Shown here: in pieces, positions 41,430-49,885 of the stretch
Layout of the letters: each line of letters begins with the position of its first letter
How positions within the stretch are numbered: the stretch's first letter is position 1
Assembly (NCBI GenBank): GCA_020073605.1
Contig: JAIQEW010000011.1
Coordinates: forward strand, 186,001 to 250,000
Source of the DNA: Terriglobia bacterium
GTDB taxonomy: Bacteria > Acidobacteriota > Terriglobia > Acidiferrales > UBA7541
DNA: 64,000 nt
Direction: 5' to 3'
Notes under the pieces: generated by a model
Told to the model about the DNA's origin: nothing
Databases searched by the model: none
What the model saw: only the letters and a program-made list of their open reading frames with translations
Program-made: the position numbers and the translations under genes

Positions 41430-43199
41430 ATGCCCATCCGAGCCCTCAAGCGCCTGACCACGCGACGACTGCGCATCCTTTGGATCGTGATGGGAGCTCT
41501 TCTCATCATCAGCGTCACGCCGCTGTGGCTCTATCACCGGCAGGCGCTGCGCCTGAGCGAAGAAAAGCTTCAAGATACCGAGCGCGTGCAGCAGAGCGAA
41601 ATCACGCGTTCGCTTGCCAGCGAGACGCTCCAGTTCGAGCAGAGCCTGCGCGAACAGCTTCTGAGCCAGCGGCAAATGCTGGCACTGACCGGCTGGATTC
41701 AGGATGTGGACGATCCCACGCACGCGCCCCAGCTTGCGCGTCTGCTCCAGGTATTCGTCGAAAACAATCCGAACATTCTCTACGTCACCGCCGTCAACCA
41801 GAAAGCCAAGGGGCCGTCCGCCGGGAGCGTGAGCGCGGACCGCGATCCGTTCGTCGAAGCGGCATGGAAGCGCGCGTTTACCTCCAGCATGCAAGGCTTC
41901 GACACCATTAGCGAGCCGTTCGCGCTCGGGCGGGACAATCGCCCGGCGCTGGTCGTCTCGGTTCCGCTGCTGGCGGACGGGCAGTTTGCGGGAATGCTGA
42001 GCGCCGTGGTGTCGCTCGACCGGCTGCAAGCGCGGCTGCGCGATGCGAGCGTGCGCGACCGCAAGGTTTACATCGTGGACGGGCACGGCCAGATCGTGGC
42101 CTATCCGGACACGCGCGACCTGGTTCCGGGGCGCGACATCACTTCCACTTCGCCGCTCGCTAAGCAGATCACCGACCTGCCGCGTGAGCTGCGCGCGACG
42201 CAGACGACGAATTTCGTCACGCCGGCCAAGGACAATCACCACTCAGTTGAGATGATCGGCACGTACAGCACGATACCCGAGCTGCGCTGGGCCGTGATCG
42301 CGGAGCGCAGCCTCGACGACGCCCGCAAGGACGCCGGAATGACGGAGCTGACGGCGGAAGCTCTGCGCTTCGTCGTGGGTGTCACATTCGTGTCGCTGAT
42401 TCTCGGATATCTCTTCGCCGTCGGGATCACGCACCCCATTCGCGGCCTGGTTGAATCGACGCGCGCCATCAGCCGCGCCGAATTCCACGAGCGCGCGCGC
42501 GTCGAGGGCGCCGCCGAAATCAGCGAGCTCGCCGAAACGTTCAACAAAATGGCCGGCGACATCGAGGAGTACGTCGAGCGCCTGAAGCAGGCGGCGGCCG
42601 AAAATCGCGAGCTGTTCCTGGGATCGATCCGCATGCTCGCCGCCGCGATCGATGAGAAGGACCCGTACACGCGCGGCCATTCCGGCCGTGTGGCGAAGTA
42701 TTCGCTGATCCTCGGAGACGGCCTGGGCTTGAGCGCCGAAGACCTCGACCGGCTGCGCATCTCGGCGCTGCTGCACGACGTCGGCAAGATCGGCGTCGAT
42801 GACCGCGTGCTGAAGAAGCCCGGCAAGCTCACGGACGAAGAATTCGACCTGATGAAGCAGCACACCGTGAAAGGCGCGAACATCATGCGCCCGGTTGCGC
42901 AGCTAAAGGACATGCTGCCCGGAATCGAACTGCACCACGAGCGCCTGGACGGCGGCGGCTATCCTTACGGCTTGCAGGGCGATCAAATTCCCCTCATGGC
43001 GCGAATCATCGCCGTGGCCGATACGCTCGACGCCATCACCACGAACCGCCCCTATCAATCGGCGATGGACCTCGAGTACGCGCTCGATCGCATCCGTTCG
43101 CTGTCCGTCACGCGCTTCGATCCCAAGGTGGTCGATGCGCTCGACGCGGCGGTCCACACGGGCCGGCTCCGCCTCTCCGCCACCCTCGTCGAAGTCTGA
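41430..43199 (+). CDS. Sensor protein with Cache-like domain, HAMP and HD-GYP phosphodiesterase
   Basis: About 589 residues from the ATG at 41430; a GTG at 41385 adds 15. Order: TM1 (ILWIVMGALLIISVTPLWLY), a periplasmic double-Cache-like sensor (about 45-310), TM2 (RFVVGVTFVSLILGYLFAVG), HAMP (THPIRGLVESTRAIS), then the HD-GYP domain with DPYTRGHSGRVA, LLHDVGKIGV and HHERLDGGGYP. The complete HD and GYP motifs predict cyclic-di-GMP hydrolysis controlled by an extracytoplasmic ligand, which cannot be inferred. It is monocistronic by spacing. Confidence 0.93.
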   Translation: MPIRALKRLTTRRLRILWIVMGALLIISVTPLWLYHRQALRLSEEKLQDTERVQQSEITRSLASETLQFEQSLREQLLSQRQMLALTGWIQDVDDPTHAPQLARLLQVFVENNPNILYVTAVNQKAKGPSAGSVSADRDPFVEAAWKRAFTSSMQGFDTISEPFALGRDNRPALVVSVPLLADGQFAGMLSAVVSLDRLQARLRDASVRDRKVYIVDGHGQIVAYPDTRDLVPGRDITSTSPLAKQITDLPRELRATQTTNFVTPAKDNHHSVEMIGTYSTIPELRWAVIAERSLDDARKDAGMTELTAEALRFVVGVTFVSLILGYLFAVGITHPIRGLVESTRAISRAEFHERARVEGAAEISELAETFNKMAGDIEEYVERLKQAAAENRELFLGSIRMLAAAIDEKDPYTRGHSGRVAKYSLILGDGLGLSAEDLDRLRISALLHDVGKIGVDDRVLKKPGKLTDEEFDLMKQHTVKGANIMRPVAQLKDMLPGIELHHERLDGGGYPYGLQGDQIPLMARIIAVADTLDAITTNRPYQSAMDLEYALDRIRSLSVTRFDPKVVDALDAAVHTGRLRLSATLVEV

Positions 43200-43313
43200 T
43201 CATCCGAAAAGGATGATCCGTCCCGAGCGAGTCCCCCGTGGCGGACGAGCCGAGAGACCCCTCTTCGATTCAACTTTCACTTCTGCCCGAGCCCCGGCAG
43301 TTCCGGGAGGCAC

Positions 43314-43874
43314 TCACCCCTCAAGAGGCTCGTCGGACTGGAATGCGCTAATAGCCATGCGGATCAGGTACGTCCCGACGACTATCGCGAGCGTCACCGC
43401 GAAGAGCCGCCAACCCACATAAATGGCCGTGATCGCCGCGTAGATGATCCCGATCATCTGGAGGGCCCAATCAAAATGAAGTTTGAATCGCCATATCTTG
43501 GGGCGAACGCGGAGCCGGTAAACCTCGATACCCAGCCGCTCCTCAATGACCTTCAGTTGCTTGCGATATCGATGCGAGTAGCGGTGATGCCAGGCATAGT
43601 GAAAGAGCGCAAATAGGTAGAACAGAAAACCCAATACGAACACCGCCTTCGAAAGTGTAACTCCCGGCAAACCTGGCAGCGAGGCGGCTTGCGACTCAAC
43701 CTCCGGCTTGAGCGCAAGGCCCGGTAGGATGAAGCTGACGGCCAGGATGGCCGTGAAGGTCGTGTGACGGAGCTTCGTAGTTTCAAGCTCGAGATTCGCC
43801 AATTGCTTGTATTGCTCGAAAAGGGACGGAGGGTCTTCCCGTGCTAAAGCATGAGAAATCTTAGGAGCAGTCAT
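43314..43874 (-). CDS. Membrane protein, unknown
   Basis: 186 residues. A cytoplasmic N-terminal helix (about 1-38) precedes TM helices at about 40-58, 76-97 and 135-175 (probably two), with a basic loop rich in His/Arg/Tyr (HHRYSHRYRKQLKVIEER) between them. I do not recognise the family. It is divergent from ftsY with a 231-nt spacer in which I see no clear element. Confidence 0.6.
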   Translation of the reverse strand: MTAPKISHALAREDPPSLFEQYKQLANLELETTKLRHTTFTAILAVSFILPGLALKPEVESQAASLPGLPGVTLSKAVFVLGFLFYLFALFHYAWHHRYSHRYRKQLKVIEERLGIEVYRLRVRPKIWRFKLHFDWALQMIGIIYAAITAIYVGWRLFAVTLAIVVGTYLIRMAISAFQSDEPLEG

Positions 43875-44105
43875 CTACTGTGGCTCCCTTCCATTAGCCA
43901 GGATCGGAGCGATCCCACTGCCGACGCACTTCCCGGCGATTGCGGTGCGGACAAGCTCGCATTATATGGCAGTCGTGGAATGGTGGCGCACAAGGAAGAA
44001 ACCTCCCATTCGGTAGCGTCGCCAGAGCCCGCTCCGGGGACCGGAGCGTTTCCTCTGCTAGAATGATGGCCTTCGTATTCACGGGGCGTTCGCGCGAAGA
44101 AATCC

Positions 44106-45047
44106 ATGATTTCACTATTCGGAAAAAAAGAAGGGTCGCTGCTCGACCGGCTGAAGCAGTCGGTCAGCAAGACGCGGACGGAACTCGCGGCGCGCGTCGA
44201 GCAACTGCTCACGGGCAACCGTCCCGTCGATCCCGAGGTGCTGAAGCAGCTCGAATCGGCGCTGCTCGGCGCGGACATCGGCGTGCGCACCACCAAGGAA
44301 GTGCTCGCCGCTCTGCGCGAGCAGGTGAACGAGCACAAAATCGCCGACGCTGCCGGGCTGAAAGACGCGCTCAAGCAGCAGATCATGAACATTCTCGCTG
44401 TGCCGTCGGCGAGTCCCGATGGACAGACGGTGTCGGCGCCGCGCGTGATATTTGTCGTCGGCGTGAACGGCACGGGGAAAACGACGACGATCGGCAAGCT
44501 CGCGAATCGCCTGAAGAAAGAAGGCGCGAGCGTCGTGCTCTGCGCCGCGGACACGTTTCGCGCCGCCGCGATCGAGCAGCTTGAAGTCTGGGCCCGCCGC
44601 GCGAGCGTCGAAATCGTGAAGCAGAAATCGGGCGCCGATCCCGCCGCGGTGGTCTTCGACGGGCTCACGGCGGCGAAGGCGCATTCCGCGGATGTCGTGA
44701 TCGTGGATACGGCCGGGCGCCTGCACACGAAATCCAACTTGATGGCCGAGCTCGAAAAGATGAAGCGCACGGCGGCAAAGGTCGTGCCGGGCGCGCCGCA
44801 CGACGTACTGCTGGTCCTCGACGCGACGACCGGGCAGAACGGCCTCAACCAGGCGCGCGAGTTCTGGAGCCACGCGGGAGTCACCGGCATCGTGCTGACG
44901 AAGCTCGACGGCACGGCAAAGGGCGGCATCGTGGTCGCAATCGCGCGCGAGCTGAACCTGCCGATCCGCTTTGTCGGCACGGGCGAGCAGGTGGACGATC
45001 TCGTGCCTTTCGACGCGCAAACCTATGTCAACTCGCTCTTCGACTAA
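44106..45047 (+). CDS. ftsY: Signal recognition particle receptor FtsY
   Basis: GTPase receptor that docks SRP-ribosome complexes at the membrane. 313 residues with a short N-terminus, the N domain (LLDRLKQSVSKTRTELAARV) and the G domain: P-loop GVNGTGKTTTIGKLA, DTFRAAAIEQL, the switch motif DTAGRLHTKSNLMAEL, TKLDGTAKGG and VGTGEQVDDLVPF. The A domain seen in E. coli is absent, as in many bacteria. The 3' end overlaps ribD by 23 nt. Confidence 0.96.
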   Translation: MISLFGKKEGSLLDRLKQSVSKTRTELAARVEQLLTGNRPVDPEVLKQLESALLGADIGVRTTKEVLAALREQVNEHKIADAAGLKDALKQQIMNILAVPSASPDGQTVSAPRVIFVVGVNGTGKTTTIGKLANRLKKEGASVVLCAADTFRAAAIEQLEVWARRASVEIVKQKSGADPAAVVFDGLTAAKAHSADVVIVDTAGRLHTKSNLMAELEKMKRTAAKVVPGAPHDVLLVLDATTGQNGLNQAREFWSHAGVTGIVLTKLDGTAKGGIVVAIARELNLPIRFVGTGEQVDDLVPFDAQTYVNSLFD

Positions 45048-46170
45048 CGCAGCCGACGCCGCGTGGATGGGGCGCGCGCTCGAACTGGCGCGCCGGGGCG
45101 CCGCGCTCGCGCATCCCAATCCGACGGTCGGCGCGGTGGTCGTGAAAGCCGGACGCGTTGTCGGCGAAGGCTTTCACGATTACGACAAGCGCGACCACGG
45201 CGAGATCGTCGCGCTGAAGAAGGCTGGCAAGCGCGCGCGCGGCGCTACGCTTTACGTCACTCTCGAGCCATGCTGCACCACCGGCCGCACCGGACCCTGC
45301 ACGAGCGCGATTATCGCCGCGGGCATGAAACGAGTCGTCGCGGCGATGCGCGATCCGAATCCGGCAGTCGCCGGTAAAGGATTCGCACAGCTTCGCCGCG
45401 CGGGAATCGCCGTCGCGGTGGACGTGCGCGAAGCGGAGGCGCGGCCTCTCAATGAAGCGTTCGCGAAATGGATTCGCACGCGGCTTCCGTTTGTAACATT
45501 GAAAACGGCGCTCACGCTCGACGGGCAAATCGCAGCGCGCATCGGGAGCACGACGTGGATCACGAGCGATGCGTCGCGCGCAGAAGTGCAGCACATCCGG
45601 CACGCGGCCGATGCGCTGCTCACCGGAATCGGCACGGTCCTCGCGGATGATCCGCGCCTCACCGACCGCACCGGCGAGCCGCGCAGGCGAAGGCTGCTTC
45701 GCGCCGTGGTCGATTCGCGGCTGCGCCTGCCGCTCAAATCGAAGCTCGTAAAATCGGCGAAGGGCGATGTAATCGTCTTCACGGCGCAGCGGGCGGATTC
45801 GCCGCGAGGTCGGGCGCTCACCAAAGCAGGTGTCGAAGTATTTCGCGTGCCGGCGCGCCGCGGCCGCGTTGATTTGCACGCCATCCTCCGCGAGCTGGGA
45901 AATCGCCAGATGCTGAATGTGCTGTTCGAAGCAGGAGCGGAGCTGAACGGCGCCGCGCTCGAAGCTGGAATTGTGGACAAGATGATTCTCTTCTATGCTC
46001 CCAAAGTGATGGGGACGGGCGGAGTGCCAATGGCGCGCGTTTCGTCGCGCTGGTTCTCGCACTCACCGCCGCTCGGGGATTTGAAATTGCATCGCAGCGG
46101 CCCCGATTTCGTTGTCGAAGGATATTTTCACGATGTTTACGGGAATCACGGAACACGTCGGAAAAATTGA
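45025..46170 (+). CDS. ribD: Bifunctional riboflavin biosynthesis deaminase/reductase RibD
   Basis: Catalyses the deamination and sugar-chain reduction steps of riboflavin synthesis. The 381 residues from the ATG at 45025 contain the zinc-deaminase motifs HPNPTVGAVVV, DHGEIVALKKAG (HGE in place of the usual HAE) and LEPCCTTGRTGPC. The reductase domain has VTLKTALTLDGQIA, SDASRAEVQHIRH, DALLTGIGTVLADDPRLT and LFEAGAELNGA. It overlaps ftsY by 23 nt upstream and ribE by 38 nt downstream, so translation is likely coupled. Confidence 0.95.
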   Translation: MSTRSSTNAADAAWMGRALELARRGAALAHPNPTVGAVVVKAGRVVGEGFHDYDKRDHGEIVALKKAGKRARGATLYVTLEPCCTTGRTGPCTSAIIAAGMKRVVAAMRDPNPAVAGKGFAQLRRAGIAVAVDVREAEARPLNEAFAKWIRTRLPFVTLKTALTLDGQIAARIGSTTWITSDASRAEVQHIRHAADALLTGIGTVLADDPRLTDRTGEPRRRRLLRAVVDSRLRLPLKSKLVKSAKGDVIVFTAQRADSPRGRALTKAGVEVFRVPARRGRVDLHAILRELGNRQMLNVLFEAGAELNGAALEAGIVDKMILFYAPKVMGTGGVPMARVSSRWFSHSPPLGDLKLHRSGPDFVVEGYFHDVYGNHGTRRKN

Positions 46171-46786
46171 CTCGCTCGAACGCCGCGAGGGCGGCGGGCG
46201 GCTGCGCGTAAGCCTCGCGGGCGCGCGCGAAATCGCCGCCGAGATGAAGCTCGGCGATAGCATTGCCGTCAACGGCTGCTGCCTCACGGTCGCCGAATTC
46301 GGCGCGGACTCATTCTCCGCCGATCTTTCGGGCGAGACTCTGCGCCGCACGTCGCTCGGCGAAAAGAAGTCCGGCGACCTCGTAAATCTCGAGCGGCCGC
46401 TCGCGGCCAATGCGCGGCTGGGCGGGCATTTCGTGCAAGGCCACGTCGACGGCATCGGCCGCGTCACGAAGCTCACGCCCGAAGGCGACAACTGGTGGCT
46501 CGCGGTGCGCGTGCCGGCGGAGCTGCGCCGCTACGTCGCGGGAAAGGGCTCGATCGCAATCGACGGCATCAGCCTCACGGTGGCGCGCTGGCAGGACGGC
46601 ATCGCCGAATTCGCCATCATTCCCTTCACGCACGCGCACACGAACGTCCGCGCGATGGCGCCCGGCGACGCCGTGAATCTCGAATGCGATATCCTGGCGA
46701 AATACGTGGAAAGCCTGCTCGAAGCACGCAAGGGATCTAGCGCGTCGCGCCTCACAATCAGCAAGCTGATCGAAGAGGGATTCTAG
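46133..46786 (+). CDS. ribE: Riboflavin synthase alpha subunit
   Basis: Dismutates two 6,7-dimethyl-8-ribityllumazines into riboflavin. The 217-residue product begins MFTGITEHVGKID and consists of two lumazine-binding repeats: residues 1-95 (VNGCCLTVAEF, NLERPL) and 96-190 (GGHFVQGHVDGIG, SIAIDGISLTVA). Both are complete. The 38-nt overlap with ribD is unusually long. I found no FMN riboswitch before ribD. The 3' end overlaps the convergent permease gene by 4 nt. Confidence 0.95.
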   Translation: MFTGITEHVGKIDSLERREGGGRLRVSLAGAREIAAEMKLGDSIAVNGCCLTVAEFGADSFSADLSGETLRRTSLGEKKSGDLVNLERPLAANARLGGHFVQGHVDGIGRVTKLTPEGDNWWLAVRVPAELRRYVAGKGSIAIDGISLTVARWQDGIAEFAIIPFTHAHTNVRAMAPGDAVNLECDILAKYVESLLEARKGSSASRLTISKLIEEGF

Positions 46787-48228
46787 CCGGCCGCGGATTG
46801 CGCCGCTTCGCGCCTTTTCGCGCGCACGCCGCGATAGTAGAGCACGAGACCCAGCAAGATCCCGCCTAACGTGCCCCCAACCAGCTTCAATTCGAAGAGC
46901 CACTTGTGCGCGGCTTCGGCCGGCGGAACGAACGACAGCCCGATCGCCGCAAGCACGATGCTGAGTCCCATCAGCCCCGCGATCCACACGCCGAGTCTTC
47001 CGCCGGGGATCAGCACCGCGTCTTTGTTTGCCGCGCGGTCCGCGCGATACGCCAGCCGGATGATCGCGGCGTACATATAAACAAACGGAATGAAATAGAG
47101 GATCGTCGCGGCGTCCACAAGTATCTGGTAGGCGCCGTTGACCGTCTCGTTCAGCTGGATCAAAAGCAGGATAGTGCACGAAATTCCTGCCTGCACGAGA
47201 ATGGAAATCCACGGCGTCTTCCATCGCGGATGGATTTTCCCGAATGCGGCCGGCATGTAGCGGTCGATTCCGACGACGAACGGAATGCGCGCCACTCCCG
47301 CCACCGTGGCTCCCACTCCCCCCGCGTTCCCGAACACCACCAAAATCGCGGCAAAGATTCCAAACCACGCCATGTGCAAGGTCGTTGACCCGCTCGCGAG
47401 CGCGCCGAAAACCCCGCTCTTCGGATCGACTACCCCCGGCGGCAGAATCGCGAGCAACGCCATCGTGCCCGCGATGTAGATCAGCACAATGGAAATCCCC
47501 GAGCCGAGAATCGCCCGGGGAAACGTCCTGTGCGGGTCGCGGATTTCCTCGCTCATCGCCGAGGCAAGCTCCAGCCCGCCGAATGCAAACGCGATCTGCG
47601 GCCAGAAATTCAGCGTGTCCCAGTTCCACGCCGGCCGAATATTGGACCAGGTGAAGTGCGTCACGGATCCGTGCACGAACCCGAGGTATCCGCCGAGACC
47701 CACCAGCATCAGCAGCGGAATATACGTTCCGACGCCTCCGGCGTTCTGGAGCCACTTGCCGACGCCCACACCGATCATGTTCAGATACACGGCGAAGAAG
47801 AGCAGGATGAACGAGCCTGTGATCAGAAACGTCCGGTTCGTCGCCAGATGCGCGGCGCCGCTTCCGCCGACGTACGAACACATCGCCACGCTGGCAATCA
47901 AGAGGCCCGGAAAGTAAAAGAACGTGTAGATCCAGTAGGTCCACCCGGCGACGAAGCCGTGGAATTCACCGAACGCTTTCTTCGACCAGGTGTAAAGCCC
48001 GCCCTCCTCGGGAAATCGCGTGGAAAGTTCGGCGATGATGTACGTGGTCGGCAGAAAGAAAAAGGTGGCCGCCAGCAGCCACAAACTGACCGAGGAAGTT
48101 CCGTTGTGCGCCGCCACGGCAATCCATCGCGGGCCGAGCACGGAAGCCACGTTGAAGAGCAGCAGGTCCCACGGCCCGATCGCGCGGCGCAGCTGCTTCT
48201 TGGGATCGGATGAGTTGTGCTCGCTCAC
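46783..48228 (-). CDS. APC-family amino acid permease
   Basis: Secondary transporter of 481 residues with about 12 TM helices. The first helix has AIGPWDLLLFNVASVLG, and the N-terminal region contains FPEEGGLYTWSKKAFGEF, the consensus APC amphipathic motif. Conserved SEEIRDPHRTFPRAI lies after TM6. The substrate cannot be read. Its stop overlaps the ribE stop on the other strand. The start overlaps the downstream end of the ABC gene by 4 nt, so the two may form an operon. Confidence 0.9.
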   Translation of the reverse strand: MSEHNSSDPKKQLRRAIGPWDLLLFNVASVLGPRWIAVAAHNGTSSVSLWLLAATFFFLPTTYIIAELSTRFPEEGGLYTWSKKAFGEFHGFVAGWTYWIYTFFYFPGLLIASVAMCSYVGGSGAAHLATNRTFLITGSFILLFFAVYLNMIGVGVGKWLQNAGGVGTYIPLLMLVGLGGYLGFVHGSVTHFTWSNIRPAWNWDTLNFWPQIAFAFGGLELASAMSEEIRDPHRTFPRAILGSGISIVLIYIAGTMALLAILPPGVVDPKSGVFGALASGSTTLHMAWFGIFAAILVVFGNAGGVGATVAGVARIPFVVGIDRYMPAAFGKIHPRWKTPWISILVQAGISCTILLLIQLNETVNGAYQILVDAATILYFIPFVYMYAAIIRLAYRADRAANKDAVLIPGGRLGVWIAGLMGLSIVLAAIGLSFVPPAEAAHKWLFELKLVGGTLGGILLGLVLYYRGVRAKRREAAQSAAG

Positions 48229-48992
48229 GCGGTCGCGTCCAGAGCGGGAATCAGCTTGTCCTGGAGAATGAAATTGTGGAGAAAGCGATCGCTGGAGTTC
48301 TCGAACTCGGCCCAGGTGCCGAAAAACGCGACGCGGCCCTCTTGCAGAAAGATCATGCGGTCGGCAAGCTTCTTTGCGAGGTGCGTGTCGTGCGTCACTA
48401 CGATCGCGGTCTTGTGGAGCGTCTTCTTCAATTTCACGATCAGGTCGCTGGTATGCGCCGCCATCAGTGGATCGACCATCGTGGTCGGCTCGTCATAGAG
48501 AATCGCATCGGGATTGTCCGCCAGCGCACGCGCAATCGCCACGGAGCGCTTCGTGCCGGTGCTCAAATCCGAGGGTAAGCGATCGGCTAAGTCCGACACT
48601 TCGAGCATTTCGAGCAATTCCGCGACCCGCCGGTCGATGGCGTCGGGATCTTTCCACTCCGGACGGCCGACGAGCGGAAAAGCGACATTCTCGGCAACGG
48701 TAAGCGAATCGAAGAGCGCGCCCGCTTGAAACACCATCGTCACGCGCCGGCGGATCGTGGAGAACTGGCGTTCGTTCCAGCCGGTGACGTCCTGTCCCGC
48801 GACAATAATGTGGCCTTCGTCCGGATAGAGGAAGCCGAGCAGCAGCTTCAGCGAGACGGATTTTCCCACGCCGCTGCGGCCCATGATCACGGCCGTCTCG
48901 CCTTGCTCGATGAAGAAGCTGACGTCCTTCAGGACGGCGTTGTCGTCGAACGCCTTCGAGACGTTGCGAAATTCGAAATAGGGGTTGGCCAT
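48225..48992 (-). CDS. ABC transporter ATP-binding protein, MlaF-like
   Basis: 255-residue ATPase. Walker A GRSGVGKSVSLKLLLG (about 37-52), Q-loop FQAGALFDSLTVAENVAFPL, signature LSTGTKRSVAIARAL, Walker B AILYDEPTT and H-loop VTHD are visible. The Q-loop region and the DEPTTMVDP segment match MlaF/Ttg2A lipid-transport ATPases. The signature reads LSTGT where LSGGM/Q is usual. No MlaE permease or MlaD substrate-binding gene is adjacent; the flanking genes are an APC permease and mobA. Confidence 0.88.
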   Translation of the reverse strand: MANPYFEFRNVSKAFDDNAVLKDVSFFIEQGETAVIMGRSGVGKSVSLKLLLGFLYPDEGHIIVAGQDVTGWNERQFSTIRRRVTMVFQAGALFDSLTVAENVAFPLVGRPEWKDPDAIDRRVAELLEMLEVSDLADRLPSDLSTGTKRSVAIARALADNPDAILYDEPTTMVDPLMAAHTSDLIVKLKKTLHKTAIVVTHDTHLAKKLADRMIFLQEGRVAFFGTWAEFENSSDRFLHNFILQDKLIPALDATA

Positions 48993-48997
48993 GATCG

Positions 48998-49612
48998 CTA
49001 GAACGCCGAACGCGCCCCGAACCTCCCCCGCGCTTCTTCGTAGTCCGCGGGCGAGTTCATATTCTTGAACAGGAGGCCGTCGGAATCAAAGCCTTTCCAT
49101 TCGAGCGGCCCGATCATTTCCACGAGCACGCTTTGCAACCCGTCGGTGACCTTTCGCGTGCCGCTCTCCAGCGCTTCGCGGATGACCGGCTCGCACCGCT
49201 TGTGATACATCGCGCAGAGAGGTTCCGCGCCGCGCGTGTTCATGGGCAGCACGGCCGCCCCTTCCGATGCCAGAGCGCGCGCCGCCAGGAAATCGAGCCA
49301 ATCCTTCGTGAGATAAGGCAGATCGCACGCCACTACGAGGCTCCACGGCGCGCTGGAAGCACGCAGGGCCGTGGCGATGCCGCCGAGGGGCCCCGCGCCT
49401 GGCCAATCGTCGTCGATCGCGCGCAGCCCGAGCGGGCGGAATGCGTCCGCATTGCCGATCACGGTCGGCGGGCCGGCAACGGATTCGACCAGGCGCGCCG
49501 TCCGCAGCACGAGCGGGACGCCGCCTAGATCGAGCAGCGCCTTGTCGCGCCCCATGCGCGAGCTTTCGCCCCCTGCCAAAATGAAACCTTCGATTTGTCG
49601 CGTCGAATTCAT
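48998..49612 (-). CDS. mobA: Molybdenum cofactor guanylyltransferase MobA
   Basis: Transfers GMP from GTP to molybdopterin. The 204 residues show the MobA signature GFILAGGESSRMGRDKALLDL at the N-terminus, GPLGGIATAL and ACDLPYLTKDWLD, which contains the metal-binding Asp, then the late KNMNSPADYEEA. It is 5 nt upstream of the ABC gene on the same strand. No other molybdenum-cofactor genes are visible in the window. Confidence 0.92.
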   Translation of the reverse strand: MNSTRQIEGFILAGGESSRMGRDKALLDLGGVPLVLRTARLVESVAGPPTVIGNADAFRPLGLRAIDDDWPGAGPLGGIATALRASSAPWSLVVACDLPYLTKDWLDFLAARALASEGAAVLPMNTRGAEPLCAMYHKRCEPVIREALESGTRKVTDGLQSVLVEMIGPLEWKGFDSDGLLFKNMNSPADYEEARGRFGARSAF

Positions 49613-49647
49613 GCTTAGAGAGCCAGCCTATTCCATGGATGTTTCCC

Positions 49648-49820
49648 GTAGGGGCGCAGCACTGCTGCGCCCGGCTAAGATGCTTGGCTCGATTTCGCCC
49701 ATGCGCTCGTACGATAGGGCTTCGTAGGGGCATCCGCCGCGGCGGATGCCCGGCAAACGTGCTTGGCGCCGCCGCGCCATTCGCCGGCGGTTTCGTAGCG
49801 GCCACCTTCAGGTGGGCGCC
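49648..49820. repeat. Three related palindromic units beginning CGTAGSGG
   Basis: Units at 49648-49675, 49724-49754 and 49794-49820 each begin GTAGGGGC or GTAGCGGC, form a hairpin and end CCCGGC or GGGCGCC. The arms differ between copies (GCGCAGCA/TGCTGCGC, CATCCGCC/GGCGGATG and GGCCACC/GGTGGGC) but stay self-complementary. They fill most of the spacer between mobA and the response regulator gene, in which I see no gene. Confidence 0.65.
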
Positions 49821-49885
49821 GTTGCCTTCGTCACGGCTGCTCCTTCGATCGTCGATTGCCTCCTTTACTTCCTTTACCTCGCTTC

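Noticed and set aside
44990-45030. FMN riboswitch before the riboflavin genes
   Set aside because: ribD starts inside ftsY, leaving no leader, and I see no RFN-type conserved blocks nearby.
48225-48992. Complete Mla lipid-transport operon
   Set aside because: Only the ATPase is present. The neighbours are an APC permease and mobA, and no MlaE, MlaD or MlaC-like gene is visible.
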